Source: Pocillopora verrucosa
Lineage: Eukaryota > Cnidaria > Anthozoa > Scleractinia > Pocilloporidae
NCBI RefSeq assembly: GCF_036669915.1
Contig: NC_089315.1
Location: 7,215,791 to 7,279,790 of the forward strand
Length of the DNA stretch: 64,000 nucleotides
Direction: 5' to 3'
A program made the translations under genes and the position numbers. The notes under the pieces are model-generated. The model did no database searches and was not told where the DNA came from. It saw only the letters and a program-made list of their open reading frames with translations. Position 1 is the first letter of the stretch, and each line of letters opens with the position of its first letter. This document shows positions 1 to 26,340 of this stretch, one piece after another.

Positions 1-417
1 TTCAAATCATTTGCCTACGTGAGCCAGCGATCACGATCAATCGATTGAATGGTTTGCGAAAATATCGAGACTTGACATCCGTTGTGAGCCTTTCATGATC
101 TACCAAGCACCAGAAAAAAAATCTTAACCGTCCATTCACTCGAATAAAGTTAAGTTATTCATCGAGATGTTCTCGACATGACGTCTTCCGGTAAATGACA
201 CTTGAGGTAGTGATCGTGCTTTGAGCGATCGTTTCATCAAGTTTTTTTAATTTTTTTTTCTATCGGAATAGGTTTGTACATATGATAAGCTAAATATTTA
301 CGCGAAAAAAATATCGTGTCATCGGCACATTCCAAACTAGTTTTGCTGATTCCTTTTGGACTTTTTAGCCAGCGAGCAATGAAATTGGAACTGGAATCTT
401 ATAGTCGTTGCGTATAA

Positions 418-819
418 TATGATCTATCAGTATGGCAATTATCGTTAAGTTACCCTCAGCACCCTTGGACGGTTAATCTTCTTGTTCTGGTCAATGATGA
501 ATATCTGACAAATGATACCATCCCTGAGGCCGCTGTCACAACAACATCTGGTAACACGAGCATCTACATCGACTTGACAGAGAGAGAATCTAAAACAAAG
601 TTTCAAAAACCACAGACACCACAAACTCTCTTTCAGCGACCGAAAACAATCAAAGGAGAGTTAAAGGACTCAAACACAGGATGTGATCTTAAGTGGCGCA
701 ACATCAAGATGGCAAACGACTCTGAAGGATCCCCATTCCGATACAACTCATTCGAACTTACGCCTATCAGAGACGCTATGCATCTTAAGAGCCCGCGACT
801 TACTGAACTAGAGATCTGA
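418..819 (+). CDS. Probable 3'-terminal coding exon of an unidentified gene (partial)
   Basis: The frame is open from 418 and ends at TGA 817-819. The true exon start is not resolved: candidate acceptors end in CAG near 429 and 459. The reading is hydrophilic, rich in Thr, Ser, Lys and Glu, and ends RLTELEI. It looks like a cytoplasmic tail or disordered C-terminus. No domain is recognised, so no function is assigned. An AATAAA at 1099-1104 followed by GT-rich DNA sits 280 bp downstream, which fits the end of a rightward gene whose other exons lie before the window. It could also be a chance open frame. What supports coding is the non-repetitive composition plus the well-placed polyadenylation signal. 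Confidence 0.35.
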   Translation, partial: YDLSVWQLSLSYPQHPWTVNLLVLVNDEYLTNDTIPEAAVTTTSGNTSIYIDLTERESKTKFQKPQTPQTLFQRPKTIKGELKDSNTGCDLKWRNIKMANDSEGSPFRYNSFELTPIRDAMHLKSPRLTELEI

Positions 820-1098
820 ACTGGTCAGCAAATTTCGCATGGGAACAAATCTATCATGAGGGTTATGGTGAGGTCTGCCAGTGAAAAACACAACTCCCAT
901 CGTTAATGAATTTTTAGATTGGAAACTTAAGCGCTGCATTCTGCTGGTATGGTAAACCAGCAGTCTGTTATTCGCTTGTTAGTGCGTAAAACTCGAGTAA
1001 CGACGCTCCGTCTTTAAAATCTACATTTTTCTCTGCATATACATGCATAGAGTGCTTTGGGATACCAACATCTTAGTCTTCAAATCTCAAGAAAGTGA

Positions 1099-1104
1099 AA
1101 TAAA
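1099..1104 (+). terminator. Candidate polyadenylation signal AATAAA for the gene ending at 819
   Basis: AATAAA is followed within 30 bp by a G/T-rich stretch, the usual layout of an animal cleavage site. It lies 280 bp after the stop of the upstream terminal exon. Confidence 0.4.
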
Positions 1105-2033
1105 ATGTCAGTGCAGTGTTTTGTTTTTTCTTTTTTTTGTTTGCTTCTTAGGGCCATTTTAAATGGCTTCTCACTGAATCACCTGTCAGTTGGCTTTCAA
1201 TAAACTGGCCTCGACGTTTTCTTCGTAGGAAAGCCCCAGGAAAATCAACTAACAAGCAGTCGAGAGTAATTTAGAGAAAAAGGTTTATTAAAACGAGTAA
1301 GAAGTAAAAAATCATTTGTCTGGAGTGCATCGGTATTTCACTTCACTCCATTTGAGATTTTCAGACTAAGATTCGTTAAGAAGTTTTGTTATTTTGTGCA
1401 CTTTATGACACCCAGTCACATTTTTTTGTTTTTTCCTTCGCCTGTAACAAAAACAAAGACCTGAAAATAAAGACCCAAAAACAAAGACCCCACTATTTTC
1501 TTAATTTATCATGATTTTTTTTTCGCCAAAAATATCTAGCTCCAGTTTTAAATCTTTTTAATAATGATAAAGCATGCATTAAAACCTGGTTTTATGAACA
1601 AAGACCCGAAAACGAAGACCCTTATTTTCAAAATAACATGCCAACCTTGAAAAGGGCGTGATCTCCAACTTCCCTGACTCGTTCGGAATTCGTAAAAAAC
1701 CGCGAAAACCGGTAATCTGATCTACGGTAATTATCATTCAGTAACCTTGGGTAACAACTAGTAAAGGATAACATCCTCTTTTGGGTCAAAACTCACTAAA
1801 CAACCAAAATGACATTTATATAAAAAGAAAATAGGCATACGATTAAGTTTGGTTAAATTGTGACAATTTCTTTATTTTTTACTACTTTTCCCAAGTGAAA
1901 ATGGACTTACTGTTTTAGCGTATCAATGCCTTTTTAAAAAGAACATTTTTATATTGGATGAACTTCCTATCCACTGATAGAGGACTGCTTCATTTTATCA
2001 CAAAGACAAAAACTTGATTAAAAAGGAGAAACA
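1105..2033. other. Intergenic DNA with repeated AAAGACCC motif
   Basis: No gene seen. Around 1448-1492 and again at 1596-1622 a short motif of the type AAAACAAAGACCC recurs about five times, in two clusters about 110 bp apart. This looks like the remains of a short interspersed or tandem repeat. A TTTATT at 1871-1876 (AATAAA on the minus strand) may be the polyadenylation signal of ZCCHC9. Confidence 0.4.
1871..1876 (-). terminator. Candidate polyadenylation signal for ZCCHC9
   Basis: TTTATT on the plus strand reads AATAAA on the minus strand, 369 bp past the ZCCHC9 stop. No closer canonical signal was noticed. Confidence 0.3.
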
Positions 2034-2223
2034 AGTGAGCAGCATCTAAATTCTCCTCACAGATTCACCCCAAAATCACTTATTAAAGTTGCAAGAATAA
2101 AGGAAATGATCACCAACTTAAGAAGCTCTTGATTGTTACATAAATTCTCCTTGTCTGCACTTCAAGAATGTATGGAGAAAAGTATGGAGAATATGGATAC
2201 TGATAGTAGGGTGTAAAGGGTTA
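2034..2223 (+). repeat. Interspersed element, family 1 (about 190 bp)
   Basis: Contains the family hallmarks: GCATCTAA near the start, GGAAATGATCACCAACT, AGCTCTTGATTGTTA, ATGGAGAATATGGAT and an end reading GTGTAAAGGGTTAA. Related copies lie at 6801-7009 (reversed), 8865-9060, 9318-9512, 17516-17678 (reversed), 33448-33656, 46406-46616 and 63790-63982. The 3' end nearly abuts the ZCCHC9 stop codon. Confidence 0.75.
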
Positions 2224-2244
2224 ATCAGAAGTTCAGTTGCGTTT

Positions 2245-4982
2245 TTAAAACTTGACAACTTCAGTCCCTTTTTTCTTTGGTACTCTGATGGAAGTACCTC
2301 CTGGGTCCTCTAACTCAGCATCTGCACTGTAATGTCCCTTTTTACTGTTTATGTATCCAGCATGTGTAGTGGTCACTGAAAAAAAATGTGACTAAAACTT
2401 TGACACAAATTCATCACTCTCTATTCAACTTTGAAATAATTTTCTACTTTTTAAAATATGTGTGGTGAAGTGTAGAGACCTATTTAAGACCAAAGTTTAT
2501 ATTTCTTGAAGAGTAATACTGCCTGAAAAAGTGAGTATATGATGTAAAATGATAAGCGAGAAAAAAAAACAGGGGATTTGTTCATAATGATTGAAAAAAA
2601 TTCATTAAGGTAGTAACAGTAATTTGTCACCTGTGTTTGATTTGTTTCTAGCTAGTTCAGGGCAGTCCCTTCGAAAATGTTCCACTGATCCACAAATCTT
2701 ACATCCTCCACCTGAAAAGAAAAACTTATCAGGATACACTTCTCAAAAGGAGAGGAAAAGGTGTACAAATTTTTATCACAACAACTAGACCCATTGCCAT
2801 TCCCCCTTCCTTTTGTTAGGATTTTTTGCACCAATTAAAAAAACAATCAGCAAAAAAAAAAAAAAAAAAAGATGTTAGCGCTACACCTCACTACAACAGT
2901 TCGGCACAGCCTGCTGACATCAGTTTTATTTTTAACTGATTTTTTTTCACTTTCACAACAGACTTTCTTGAAAAAAAAGTGGGACTGCTTGTAGTCTACA
3001 TAACAACAAAACCTATCTGAACACAAGTCTCACCATTAGGATAGAGTCCTTTAGGGTTGTCAGGGCATGCTCTTGCTATATGACCTGTTTCCCCACAGAT
3101 AAAACACTTTGCAAAAGGAAGGTCTGAATCTATAGGAAACAAAAACATATGAGACAATATGTCAAAAAAATATACTTTCTTTAAGTCTCATAGGGGAACC
3201 AAGCAGACAAAGTTTCGTGTGTGCTTCTCTGGAAAAGAATATCAGTTGCTTGTTCCAAACATTAAACAAAAAGTCCACACATGACTCCAATGACCAAAAT
3301 CATGAAATACTGAGGTGTTGCTTCTTCTGTTGGATGGAATGTCAGTTTCTCAGTGCAAATTTCTACCCCTTTCTACCCTAGATGGAAAATAGCATTGTAC
3401 AAGTTAAGCATCTTGGTCAAGAACCAGAGTTGACAAAGGTCATGTTCAAGTGCTCTAAAGGATCCTAGCATTACAAAAACAAAACCATGACCTTTACCAA
3501 TAAGTAACCAGACTTCTTGTTGTAATCTCCAATACAATCCAAAAATACTCAATCAACTTACTGTTTTGTTTGCTCTTGCAATTCTTAGTAGTGTGCTGTG
3601 AGGATCCACATTTGTAACAATTTCCAACACCAACTTCAGAGCTCTGTGCCATCGGGCATTCTGCAACCAGGTGACCAGTTTGACGGCAATGAAAACATGT
3701 CTGCATGCATTTTGATATGAAAGGGAAAATTACTAATGGCAAGGTTTTATATTATATCTTTCACCAAGCACATACTATTTATACATGTGCCTGTTCAGAA
3801 AACTCTGGCAATGTAAAGCTTAGCTTTTCAGAGAACCAGATTTATGAGTTAAGAAATAACTTTATAATCAGTTAATGTGATCATCCAAGTAGCAGTACTC
3901 CTAGAGAAGAATGGTTGTATAAGAAAGTGACCATTGATTTAATGACCTCAACAAAGGTTATCATTAGAGTTAAGTGTATAGTGACAATGTAAGGACTGTG
4001 ATGACAGGTTCTAAAATTTAATTTATGAAAATGTAAGCCAAAAGGTAATCAAAACTTATTTTCAGGCACAAGAGAGTCCAATAATTGGTAAATTTTAGGC
4101 TCACACTGAGGAAAAAAGATAGTAAAGTTGTTAAGATGTTTCTTTGCTTAAAAAATAATCCTACTCATGAACCATCACCAGCTGGGTGTATAAAACTGCA
4201 AGAAAGAAATGACACACATTTTTTTGGTTATAGAGGTAATTTTAAGTAAGGGCATTGGCAAGAATTCAAGTTATTCACCTCCTTCTTATTCACATAACCA
4301 TAAATTACCTTTCCTTTTGCTCTTCGTTTCCTTCTTGCTTCGAGCTTTTTATCATAACTTTCCTTCCTACTTCCATCAGTGGATATTTTTCTATTCAGCT
4401 TTTTAATGCCTGTCTGTAAATAACCTTTCTTCTGAAATTTCTTGTTTCTCATTTTTCCACTGAAGTCTCTTTCTGATATCACTCCTGGTCTTTTCACTCT
4501 AATCTTTGTGCCTTTCTTGCTAAAACTAGAGTTTTCGTTTCCTTTATCGCCAACTCCTCCACTTTGAGCTTTCCAGCTTTCTGACTTTGAAATCTTAGAT
4601 CCAGTGCTGTAGTCATTATCTCCTGTAAATGAAAGCTTTTTACTTTTTGGCTTCTTTGCAATCTTCGGCTCAGTGGCACCATCATCACGATTGAATTTCT
4701 TCTTTCGTTTAAGGCCAGCGATTTCAACTTTCTTCTCAGCCGTTTTAAAACTGTCTTTGCTCGCTGTAGTTGAGCTTTGGTTACCTAAGTTAAAGGGCAA
4801 GAAATTTAATGGATCGATTCATCTTCAAAATGAGGCTATCAACACGTGCAATCTAATGAAATTAAATCTCTCCTTTCGATGACTTATACGAAAGCTCAAC
4901 GCTTACCACCTGAGTTAACAAGCTCGTGCCAGGGTGTTGCTTCAAGACTTGTCTTCTTGGCAGGACGAGCAAAACGAGTCAT
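2245..4982 (-). CDS. ZCCHC9: Zinc finger CCHC domain-containing protein 9
   Basis: Six exons in phase: 4982-4907, 4784-4309, 3700-3562, 3129-3034, 2711-2631, 2375-2245; 332 aa. The N-terminus MTRFARPAKK and 'PWHEL' match the family, as does the C-terminal K-x-V-V-x-F ending. Exon 2 encodes a Lys/Ser-rich, highly basic low-complexity region (about residues 26-183) with several nuclear-localisation-like clusters. Exons 3-5 encode four CCHC zinc knuckles (C-x2-C-x4-H-x4-C), starting CFHCRQTGH, CYKCGSSQH, CFICGETGH and CKICGSVEH. Vertebrate ZCCHC9 is a nuclear/nucleolar RNA-binding protein of roughly 270 aa, so this one is longer because of exon 2. The molecular role is known only in outline. It is transcribed away from PIK3C3, with 161 bp between start codons. 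Confidence 0.93.
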
Positions 4983-5143
4983 TTTTGTCGAGTAAAGTTA
5001 CTTCAACCGAAATTTAATCAAGAGACACGAGACTTTGTCCACCATGTTTAAATAAATAAAGCGCAGAAGAACAATACGCATATTTATTTTAGAACCTACC
5101 ACTGAAAGTATGCAGGCGCAGGCGGGAAAGTGGAAAAACAAAG
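4983..5143. promoter_or_regulatory. Divergent promoter region shared by ZCCHC9 and PIK3C3
   Basis: Only 161 bp separate the two start codons, so both 5' UTRs and core promoters must overlap here or lie within each other's transcribed region. An upstream ATG at 5110 starts an out-of-frame ORF that overlaps the chosen PIK3C3 start. No TATA box is obvious. Confidence 0.6.
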
Positions 5144-20229
<15,086 letters not shown>

Positions 20230-20775
20230 AGTCGGATTACTTGTGTAAGCAGATGGTAGATGACACTCAAACTTAAACTGTGTTATTCAAGTACATTCAG
20301 CCACTGGTCCAGAGCAAGAAATAATCAGAAGAGTAAAAATTTTGGGGATATGAAACAGACTACAAATCTAGCATACCTTCATTGTTATGCATTTCATAAA
20401 TATTGTAATTTATAATGATAAAACAATATATATTTTATTAAGAATAGCATCCATGAAAGTGTCTTTTGTTGTGCCATACATGTATCAGCTCTGTTATTGT
20501 TCAATTTATTAATTCACCCAGAGATTAATTGTTAACTGAATTCTCCATCTCAGCACCTTACAAAATGTGTGGAGAACAGTTTAGAGAATATGCATACTTA
20601 GTGACTAGCATCTAATTTCTCCTTACAATATCACCCCCCCTGCCCATCATGGTTTTGCCCAGGTTACTGAGTTCTTTTAAAAATGGTCGTGCACTCAACA
20701 CATTTTGAAGTGAGTATCTGTGAACTAGGTTGTAGTTTGAAATTCATGCACAATATTTGGATTGCTTAAAGAGTA

Positions 20776-20781
20776 AATAAA
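20776..20781 (+). terminator. Candidate polyadenylation signal for PIK3C3
   Basis: AATAAA followed by T/G-rich DNA (TGTCTTGTATGTC), 547 bp after the stop. Confidence 0.45.
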
Positions 20782-21174
20782 TACCTTTTCTATATGATCA
20801 GTACTGTCTTGTATGTCACCTATGTAATTTGTAAGAGACTTGCTATTTTTATAATCTCAGCAACCTCCACTGGTTTCCCCAAGTCAAATCTTAAATTCAT
20901 CTTTTGATACACTCATGCAAAGCTGTTGCAAATCCCTTGTCCTCAACAGAGAGAAATTGCGAGAGATATGGAGAAAAAAAAAAACAGAAAAATATATCCT
21001 GCAGTGTGAGTGTTTTTTGTGAAGAAATGATTTTTTGTGTAGTGTGTGGCCACCATTGTTGACTCACAAAGCTGAAGGGGGTTGGAGAAAGAAAGGAATT
21101 TTCATTTAGGGGGGCTGATGGACAAAAGTAAGGATGAATGAGGAAAACAAAGGTATGCTGTATTTACACCTCAC

Positions 21175-21180
21175 TTTATT
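21175..21180 (-). terminator. Candidate polyadenylation signal for PMF1
   Basis: TTTATT on the plus strand, 123 bp beyond the PMF1 stop in its direction of transcription. Confidence 0.5.
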
Positions 21181-21302
21181 TTTGGTATTTGCAACTTCAG
21201 GTATAAGAATTACATAACGTTTCCTAAAACACCTACTGTTAATAACACATATTTACAGTGCTGAAATGTAATCATGGAGATCTTTGATAAATTCAGAGTT
21301 TA

Positions 21303-24300
21303 CTACATGTTCTTTATCAAGTTGAGAGAAGAACTGACTGCTGAGTTGTTTTCTATGCAGTATTCAGCTGCCTGTAAAACAACAACAAAAATGACAATTA
21401 AAGTGACAGAAAAACTGTAGACATCCAAGCCCCTTATTCCTTTCACTCTCAAGATCTCATTTATTAAGTAATTCTCCTTACTGTCTGCCATACAATTCTT
21501 GACATGTTAATTTGAAGAAATGAATTATTGGATCAACCAATAATCCCCTTACTGACATTTTGCTTTAATCTCATCACATGTCTGTTTGATATTGCATGGG
21601 TGTTGTAAGAAGAAATTCTGTCTTGGTCTCTCATGGGAGTTAAAGGTTTATTGCCTCTGAAATCACTCCAGTGTTGTTGGAACTAATTTCTCATCACTTG
21701 TCTGCTGTAAATTGTATTGATATTATACCCAGATAAATTATGTCTTGCTTTCTAATAGGAAGTGAAAAAAGGCACAAGGTCCTGAAGCATTTTTACCTCT
21801 CCAAAGTCATTTGTCTTTTCATTTATACGTCTTTCACTCTCCAGTAATTTTTCTCGCTTTGGTAAAACTTCATCCTTTAGCTTTTCATTTTCATTTTCAA
21901 CCTAAAAATATAGTAAGAATTTCAAATTTGTTTTCAATTTGTACCCTTTGACTGTGTGTTTGTATGGGGGGAAGGGGGGTGTGTTTATGTGGGGGAAAGG
22001 GCTCACTTCAATCTCAGTGAAAATTCACTTTTTGAACAAACTTTAAAGTTATGGTTTCAAACAAAGCCCTCCTAGTAAAGGTAAAGAGCCAGAATTGACT
22101 AAAATTCCAAACATGCAGAGAAAATGACACTCAGTCACTTTCAAATGACAATTGTTTTCAAAATTAAGCTTTTGCTGAGTTTTCTGGGTTAGAGAAACCC
22201 AGTGAAAGTAAATTGTTAGAGGTCACATCTCTTGCTTGGGAGTGCAACCTATAAGAGTGAATGTGCTATGCTTGAAACAAAGAGTATAACAATGATACCT
22301 GTTGATTCCTTTTCCTTACCTGTTGAAGGATATGCTTCAGCTGCTCTTTGTAGGCTAACTTGACTTGCATGACATGATCAATAACATCTTTGTCTGGGTT
22401 TCCTGAGGGCCTCCTGTATATCATGTAAATTTGCACGCATTTTAACAATAAAATACAACTATTCACAGCCCTTTAAGCTGCAATTGTTTTAATGCTCAAA
22501 GAAAAAAGATTACCATGCAGGTTGTGAATCTTCTGTATTAGAGGCTGCCACAATACGATCAAGCTCATTAAAGAAATGTACCAGATCTTCCTGTTTAATC
22601 ATCAAATCGATTTCTTTCTGAGAAAAAATTCAGAGGGCAAACATTAAATGTGTAAGGAATTACCCTTACGTGTACACGTCCACGTACACTTTTATTGGCC
22701 TACTTAATACCTTTACTCTCGCGCAGATTAAAAGATCGTAATAACAATCAAGAGAGAGAGAATGAAGAAATTCTGGTGACTGGAAGCAGAAGCGATTTAC
22801 CCCAAAGTTGCTTGGACCAAGTTACAAATCAGTTTAATATGATTTCCGTCTATTGCTCAGCTGAGAAACATCTCTCATTTGAAGTGAGCTAAAATACTAG
22901 TATTAAAACCTTCAGAATTGTTTTAAACATCTTGAATCACAGGTTTGAGTTAAATGCAGCACATAATATAAAATGATGTTAAACATCTCAACGAAATCAG
23001 TTCGACTGATCACTTCTCATTTCAGGTTTATGCATATTTGGGAGATGTGGAACAGTTTGTTTGCATCCGTCCGGTTGATTATTTGACCCAGATTGATAAA
23101 TTTTTCACCTTTTCTTTTTTTCGAAATCTGGTGGTCACCCACTGGCAACTTTTGTAAACATTTTTAGCCCCCAGACATACACATGGCAACAGGGTATGTA
23201 AAAGAAAGTAGGACAAAGTATCTTTAAGTGGACAGTTTTTAGGGGCAGGTTCTGTAATAAAAGCATTAATGATGATAATTAAGGATTTCTATGGTGCCAT
23301 ATCCGTTAGCTCATGGGGCTTTACAAAACTTTGTGGGAGACTTTGGCCAGACTGCATTGAGCAGTTTACAATTTTTTAAGGGAAGTTTTGCGGATGCTTC
23401 CAATTTCAGAATCAAGGACAGACCACAATAACTAGAGCTATGTTACCTAATTTTTGCAATAAGTTTGTTGTTCTTTAATGTCCCCAGCTAACTAGTACTG
23501 AGAAGATGCAGGAGAAAGGGCCTATGATTTTTCATCCTTATCCAAGAGGAATAGGATGTAATCATTTGCAGATTTCAAAGCAAAGGAAGCACATTCTCCC
23601 TAGTTACTTTGAGACTATGGGTACAGGCAGGGCTTGAACCTTTTACCTCCCACACAGCAGTCCAGTGCTCTATAACATGAGCTTACCAGGCAACGATTGG
23701 TGGCATTGGTCCTTTAAGCTATCCACCTCCATCTAAATCGTCTTGTGGTGAAGTTGGAGGTAAGAACCTCTCGAAGAGGACATGATTCAAATAACTCCCT
23801 GAATTAAGCTTTACTTACCCACAGCATGTGCCAAGTATGCGCACTGATTAGTTCATATGATATAAAGGGCTCCACAAAATTTAAATCCCAAAAAATATAC
23901 CTCGATGTTATTCTGCAGATGCTCCATCAGTTGTTCCGTGATACTCTTAAACTCAGCTGGGTTTCTATCTCTCATTGCAGAGAAGCAGTTGGCAAACTTT
24001 TCCTGACTACAAAAACATCGATCAAAAATAGAACTGGCTTGATTTTATAAAGTGACTGGAAGAATCATGCAATTTTGATGTAAGCTACTGGATTTTTATT
24101 TTCCTTTGACTTTCTCAAGGATTATCATACCGGCAAACTTTTATTTGAAGCTTCAGATCTGAAACGACTGCGGACGGAACGCGCTGATCGGTTATAATGA
24201 TTTTAAAGAGGGTAAGTTTCTAAAGAAACAGTGGTGCTGCGTCAGTGGGTGAGAATAGCTGGGATTCGCTCTGACAAAGAGCTTACGACCGATACGTCAG

Positions 24301-24541
24301 CTTTGAAACTCTTTACGTTTATCAGATCAGTTGATAATGACAAATTACCCCATGATGATCATACTTTTTGCATTTCAGCTCACCTTCCAGCAGCCATAAT
24401 TTTGTCCAAACATTTCTTCATCACTTTCCTAAAGAGCACCATGCGTCTTCCCTCGCTTTCCTCCTGCTTTTCAAACGATAAGCTGTCTTTTTCGGACAAG
24501 GAATTTGATTCCAAACTTTCTCCAATCATACTTGCCGCCAT
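21303..24541 (-). CDS. PMF1: Polyamine-modulated factor 1 (NNF1 subunit of the MIS12 kinetochore complex)
   Basis: Six exons in phase: 24541-24384, 24006-23901, 22617-22514, 22413-22320, 21901-21797, 21371-21303; 211 aa (human 205). PMF1 is one of four subunits of the MIS12 complex linking CENP-C to the NDC80 complex. Diagnostic pieces: a basic helix leading to K-I-M-A-A-G-S (human LVAAGS), a downstream QEKFANCF helix, and the conserved P-A-W-R-P-S-G-N-P hinge about residues 121-129, followed by a Glu/Lys-rich coiled coil (about 140-200). Acceptor at 24007 was chosen over one 4 bp later because only it keeps the frame and restores the AAGS motif. Exon 4 contributes the hinge and first coil. 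The C-terminus is short and polar. Confidence 0.85.
21428..21648 (+). repeat. Interspersed element, family 2
   Basis: Inside the last PMF1 intron. Ends CATGGGAGTTAAAGG; internal TAATTCTCCTTACTGTCTGC and CCATACAATTCTTG run as in 6285-6496 and 45355-45570, partly in the opposite sense. Confidence 0.5.
24204..24345 (+). repeat. Interspersed element, family 3, fragment overlapping a PMF1 intron
   Basis: GTAAGTTTCTAAAGAAACAG followed by TGGTGCTGCGTCAGTGGGTG, TCTGACAAAGAGCTTACG and CAGCTTTGAAACTCTTTACG, shared in order with 25926-26205 and 37247-37400. It sits in the first PMF1 intron, between exon 2 and exon 1. Confidence 0.6.
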
Positions 24542-25925
24542 TTTGAAACTTAGCGCGCTGTTTTCTCTACCCAGGAGCGCTCTATCCTATTTATCAATTA
24601 CCCTAGTGGAGTAGTGAGGGGATTGCGAAAAATCGAGAATGTCATATTTTCTTCTGAGTTTCTTCACGCGATTTAGTCGCTAGAGTTGTTTAATCTCAAT
24701 AAAATGAGTATTTATTCTCTTTTAAAGACAACAAGAAGGAGAGGGAGAATATTTCGTATCGTACCGTGTGGAATATGTTGAAAGCCCTACCCTAGCCAGG
24801 TTCTATTTTGCGTTAGTGCTTGTGGCAATAAGACACCATCGCAACTTTGGTCTAGTGTAGAGTTATTGGTGACCTGTGAAGGCACAGAAGTCATTTCTTC
24901 CTTTTGAGGTGAGCCCACGATAGTAAAAAGGAGGGATTTAAGTGAAGAAAATTATATATTTATACCTGTTCTTATTATTTATTTTTCTTTTCAAGTATGT
25001 GAGCCTGTTGCATAATTTGAAAGCCTCTGCGCGACACTACGTACCAAAGGCTTTTTGAAAGCATATTTTATTTTAGGCGGTAGGCGGTCTAGATTGTGTC
25101 CTATGAACAGGTATTAGTGCTATGCTGGTGCAAATGTCTGTGATGGCTTTGTAGAGTTCGCAGTGCTTTGTATATATGTATATATCTAAACTATTTGGTG
25201 TTATATACAGCTTTTGCAACGGCTTCAAAAAGGTGATGATAAATCCACTAATCTACGTCGCTTTCCACCGCAGACGTGTCTCGGCATATTTGCTATGGCG
25301 AACGAAGGGCTGCTTTCTTGTTTAAATCAACAGCTCATTACTGCTTTTTCCAATCTGTAGACCCCTTTGATGCTTTGTGTCATTGCATAACACTTTGCCT
25401 CGCCATTACTGGAAAAAAAAATGACCCCTCCCCCATTCCCGCCCATCGCTAAACCTTCACAGAAAATTGGAACTGACAGCAGGGTGAAAATTCCTTCTTT
25501 CCAATCCTGACTGCTGACCAATATCAGGGTGTAACCTCTGTCTTGAATTCTGTGAAAAAATGCACATTATTGATTAAGCATTTTTGCATTTTTCTCCTGC
25601 CTCTTACCTTCATCAAGTTTCCATTAGTGGTCTTTTCCCCTTTTCATTTCTCTTACTCCTCTACACACCCTCTATTTTCTAATGTTCCTACAGAGTATAT
25701 CCTCTTCTCTTCCACTGAATATATGCTCTGATTGTAACAGTGGTCTGGTGTCAGTCAAAATGACTGACATCTCAACAACTTGAACTGGAATTATCACCAG
25801 GGTTAACTGTGGGGACCAATATTTTGCCAGCCACTAGTTATTGATCATACAGACAGATTGTCTTAGTGAGTGATGTCTTTAGGGACTTTTGTCCTCTGAT
25901 GTGACTGATCTTTCAACAAATAAAT
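24542..25925. other. Intergenic region upstream of PMF1 and the HAD gene
   Basis: No coding exon recognised. A good donor (GAG|GTGAGC) at 24909 and the acceptor TTTTTTTCAG ending at 26292 would allow a non-coding first exon of the HAD gene near 24700-24908, making this another divergent promoter. That is inference. AT dinucleotide runs occur at 25171-25185. Confidence 0.3.
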
Positions 25926-26205
25926 GGAGGGGGTAAGTTTCAAAAGAAACTTTGGTGCTGCATTGGTGGGAGAGTATAACAAGGTACTATTTATTTGGTA
26001 TTTATCAACTGAGGTGATAAAGAGTTTTCAAAGCTGAAGTTTCGAGCATCAGCCCTTCATCAGAGAAAAGGGCTACCACTCAAAATCTTGGCTTTGAAAC
26101 TGACAAAGCTGACATTTGGAGCTAGCAAATGCTAACCCTTGAAACTTCAGCTTTGAAACTCTTAATGTTGGCCAATTTAGGTTATCAACTGTGTTGATAA
26201 TACCA
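25926..26205 (+). repeat. Interspersed element, family 3
   Basis: Contains GTAAGTTTCAAAAGAAAC, TTGGTGCTGCATTGGTGGGA, TTATCAACTGAGGTGATAAA, AAGTTTCGAGCATCAGCCC and CTTCATCAGAGAAAAGGGCT. The core AGCTTTGAAACTC / AGCTGACATTTGGAG segment occurs about twice, suggesting an internal duplication. Other copies: 24204-24345, 37247-37400. Confidence 0.65.
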
Positions 26206-26340
26206 AATTATCTTGATCTTTCAACACCCTGATTGGAAGACATGGCTAAATTCAAGAATTAACACACTGAATTCCTTGTTTCTTTTTTTCAGCTTTGTAT
26301 TTCGTGTGGACTCTATTAAGTTGTGGACAACATTGAGTGA

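Larger units (their letters stand above)
20230..21302. other. Convergent 3' intergenic region between PIK3C3 and PMF1
   Basis: Carries the presumed 3' UTRs of both genes. AATAAA at 20776-20781 (plus) fits PIK3C3; TTTATT at 21175-21180 (AATAAA on minus) fits PMF1. A rearranged fragment of family 1 lies at about 20530-20640, with its halves in swapped order. No coding frame seen. Confidence 0.55.

Noticed and set aside
24231-24614. 127-codon plus-strand open frame
   Set aside because: It is antisense to PMF1 exon 1 plus a family 3 repeat; the minus-strand reading is the real protein.
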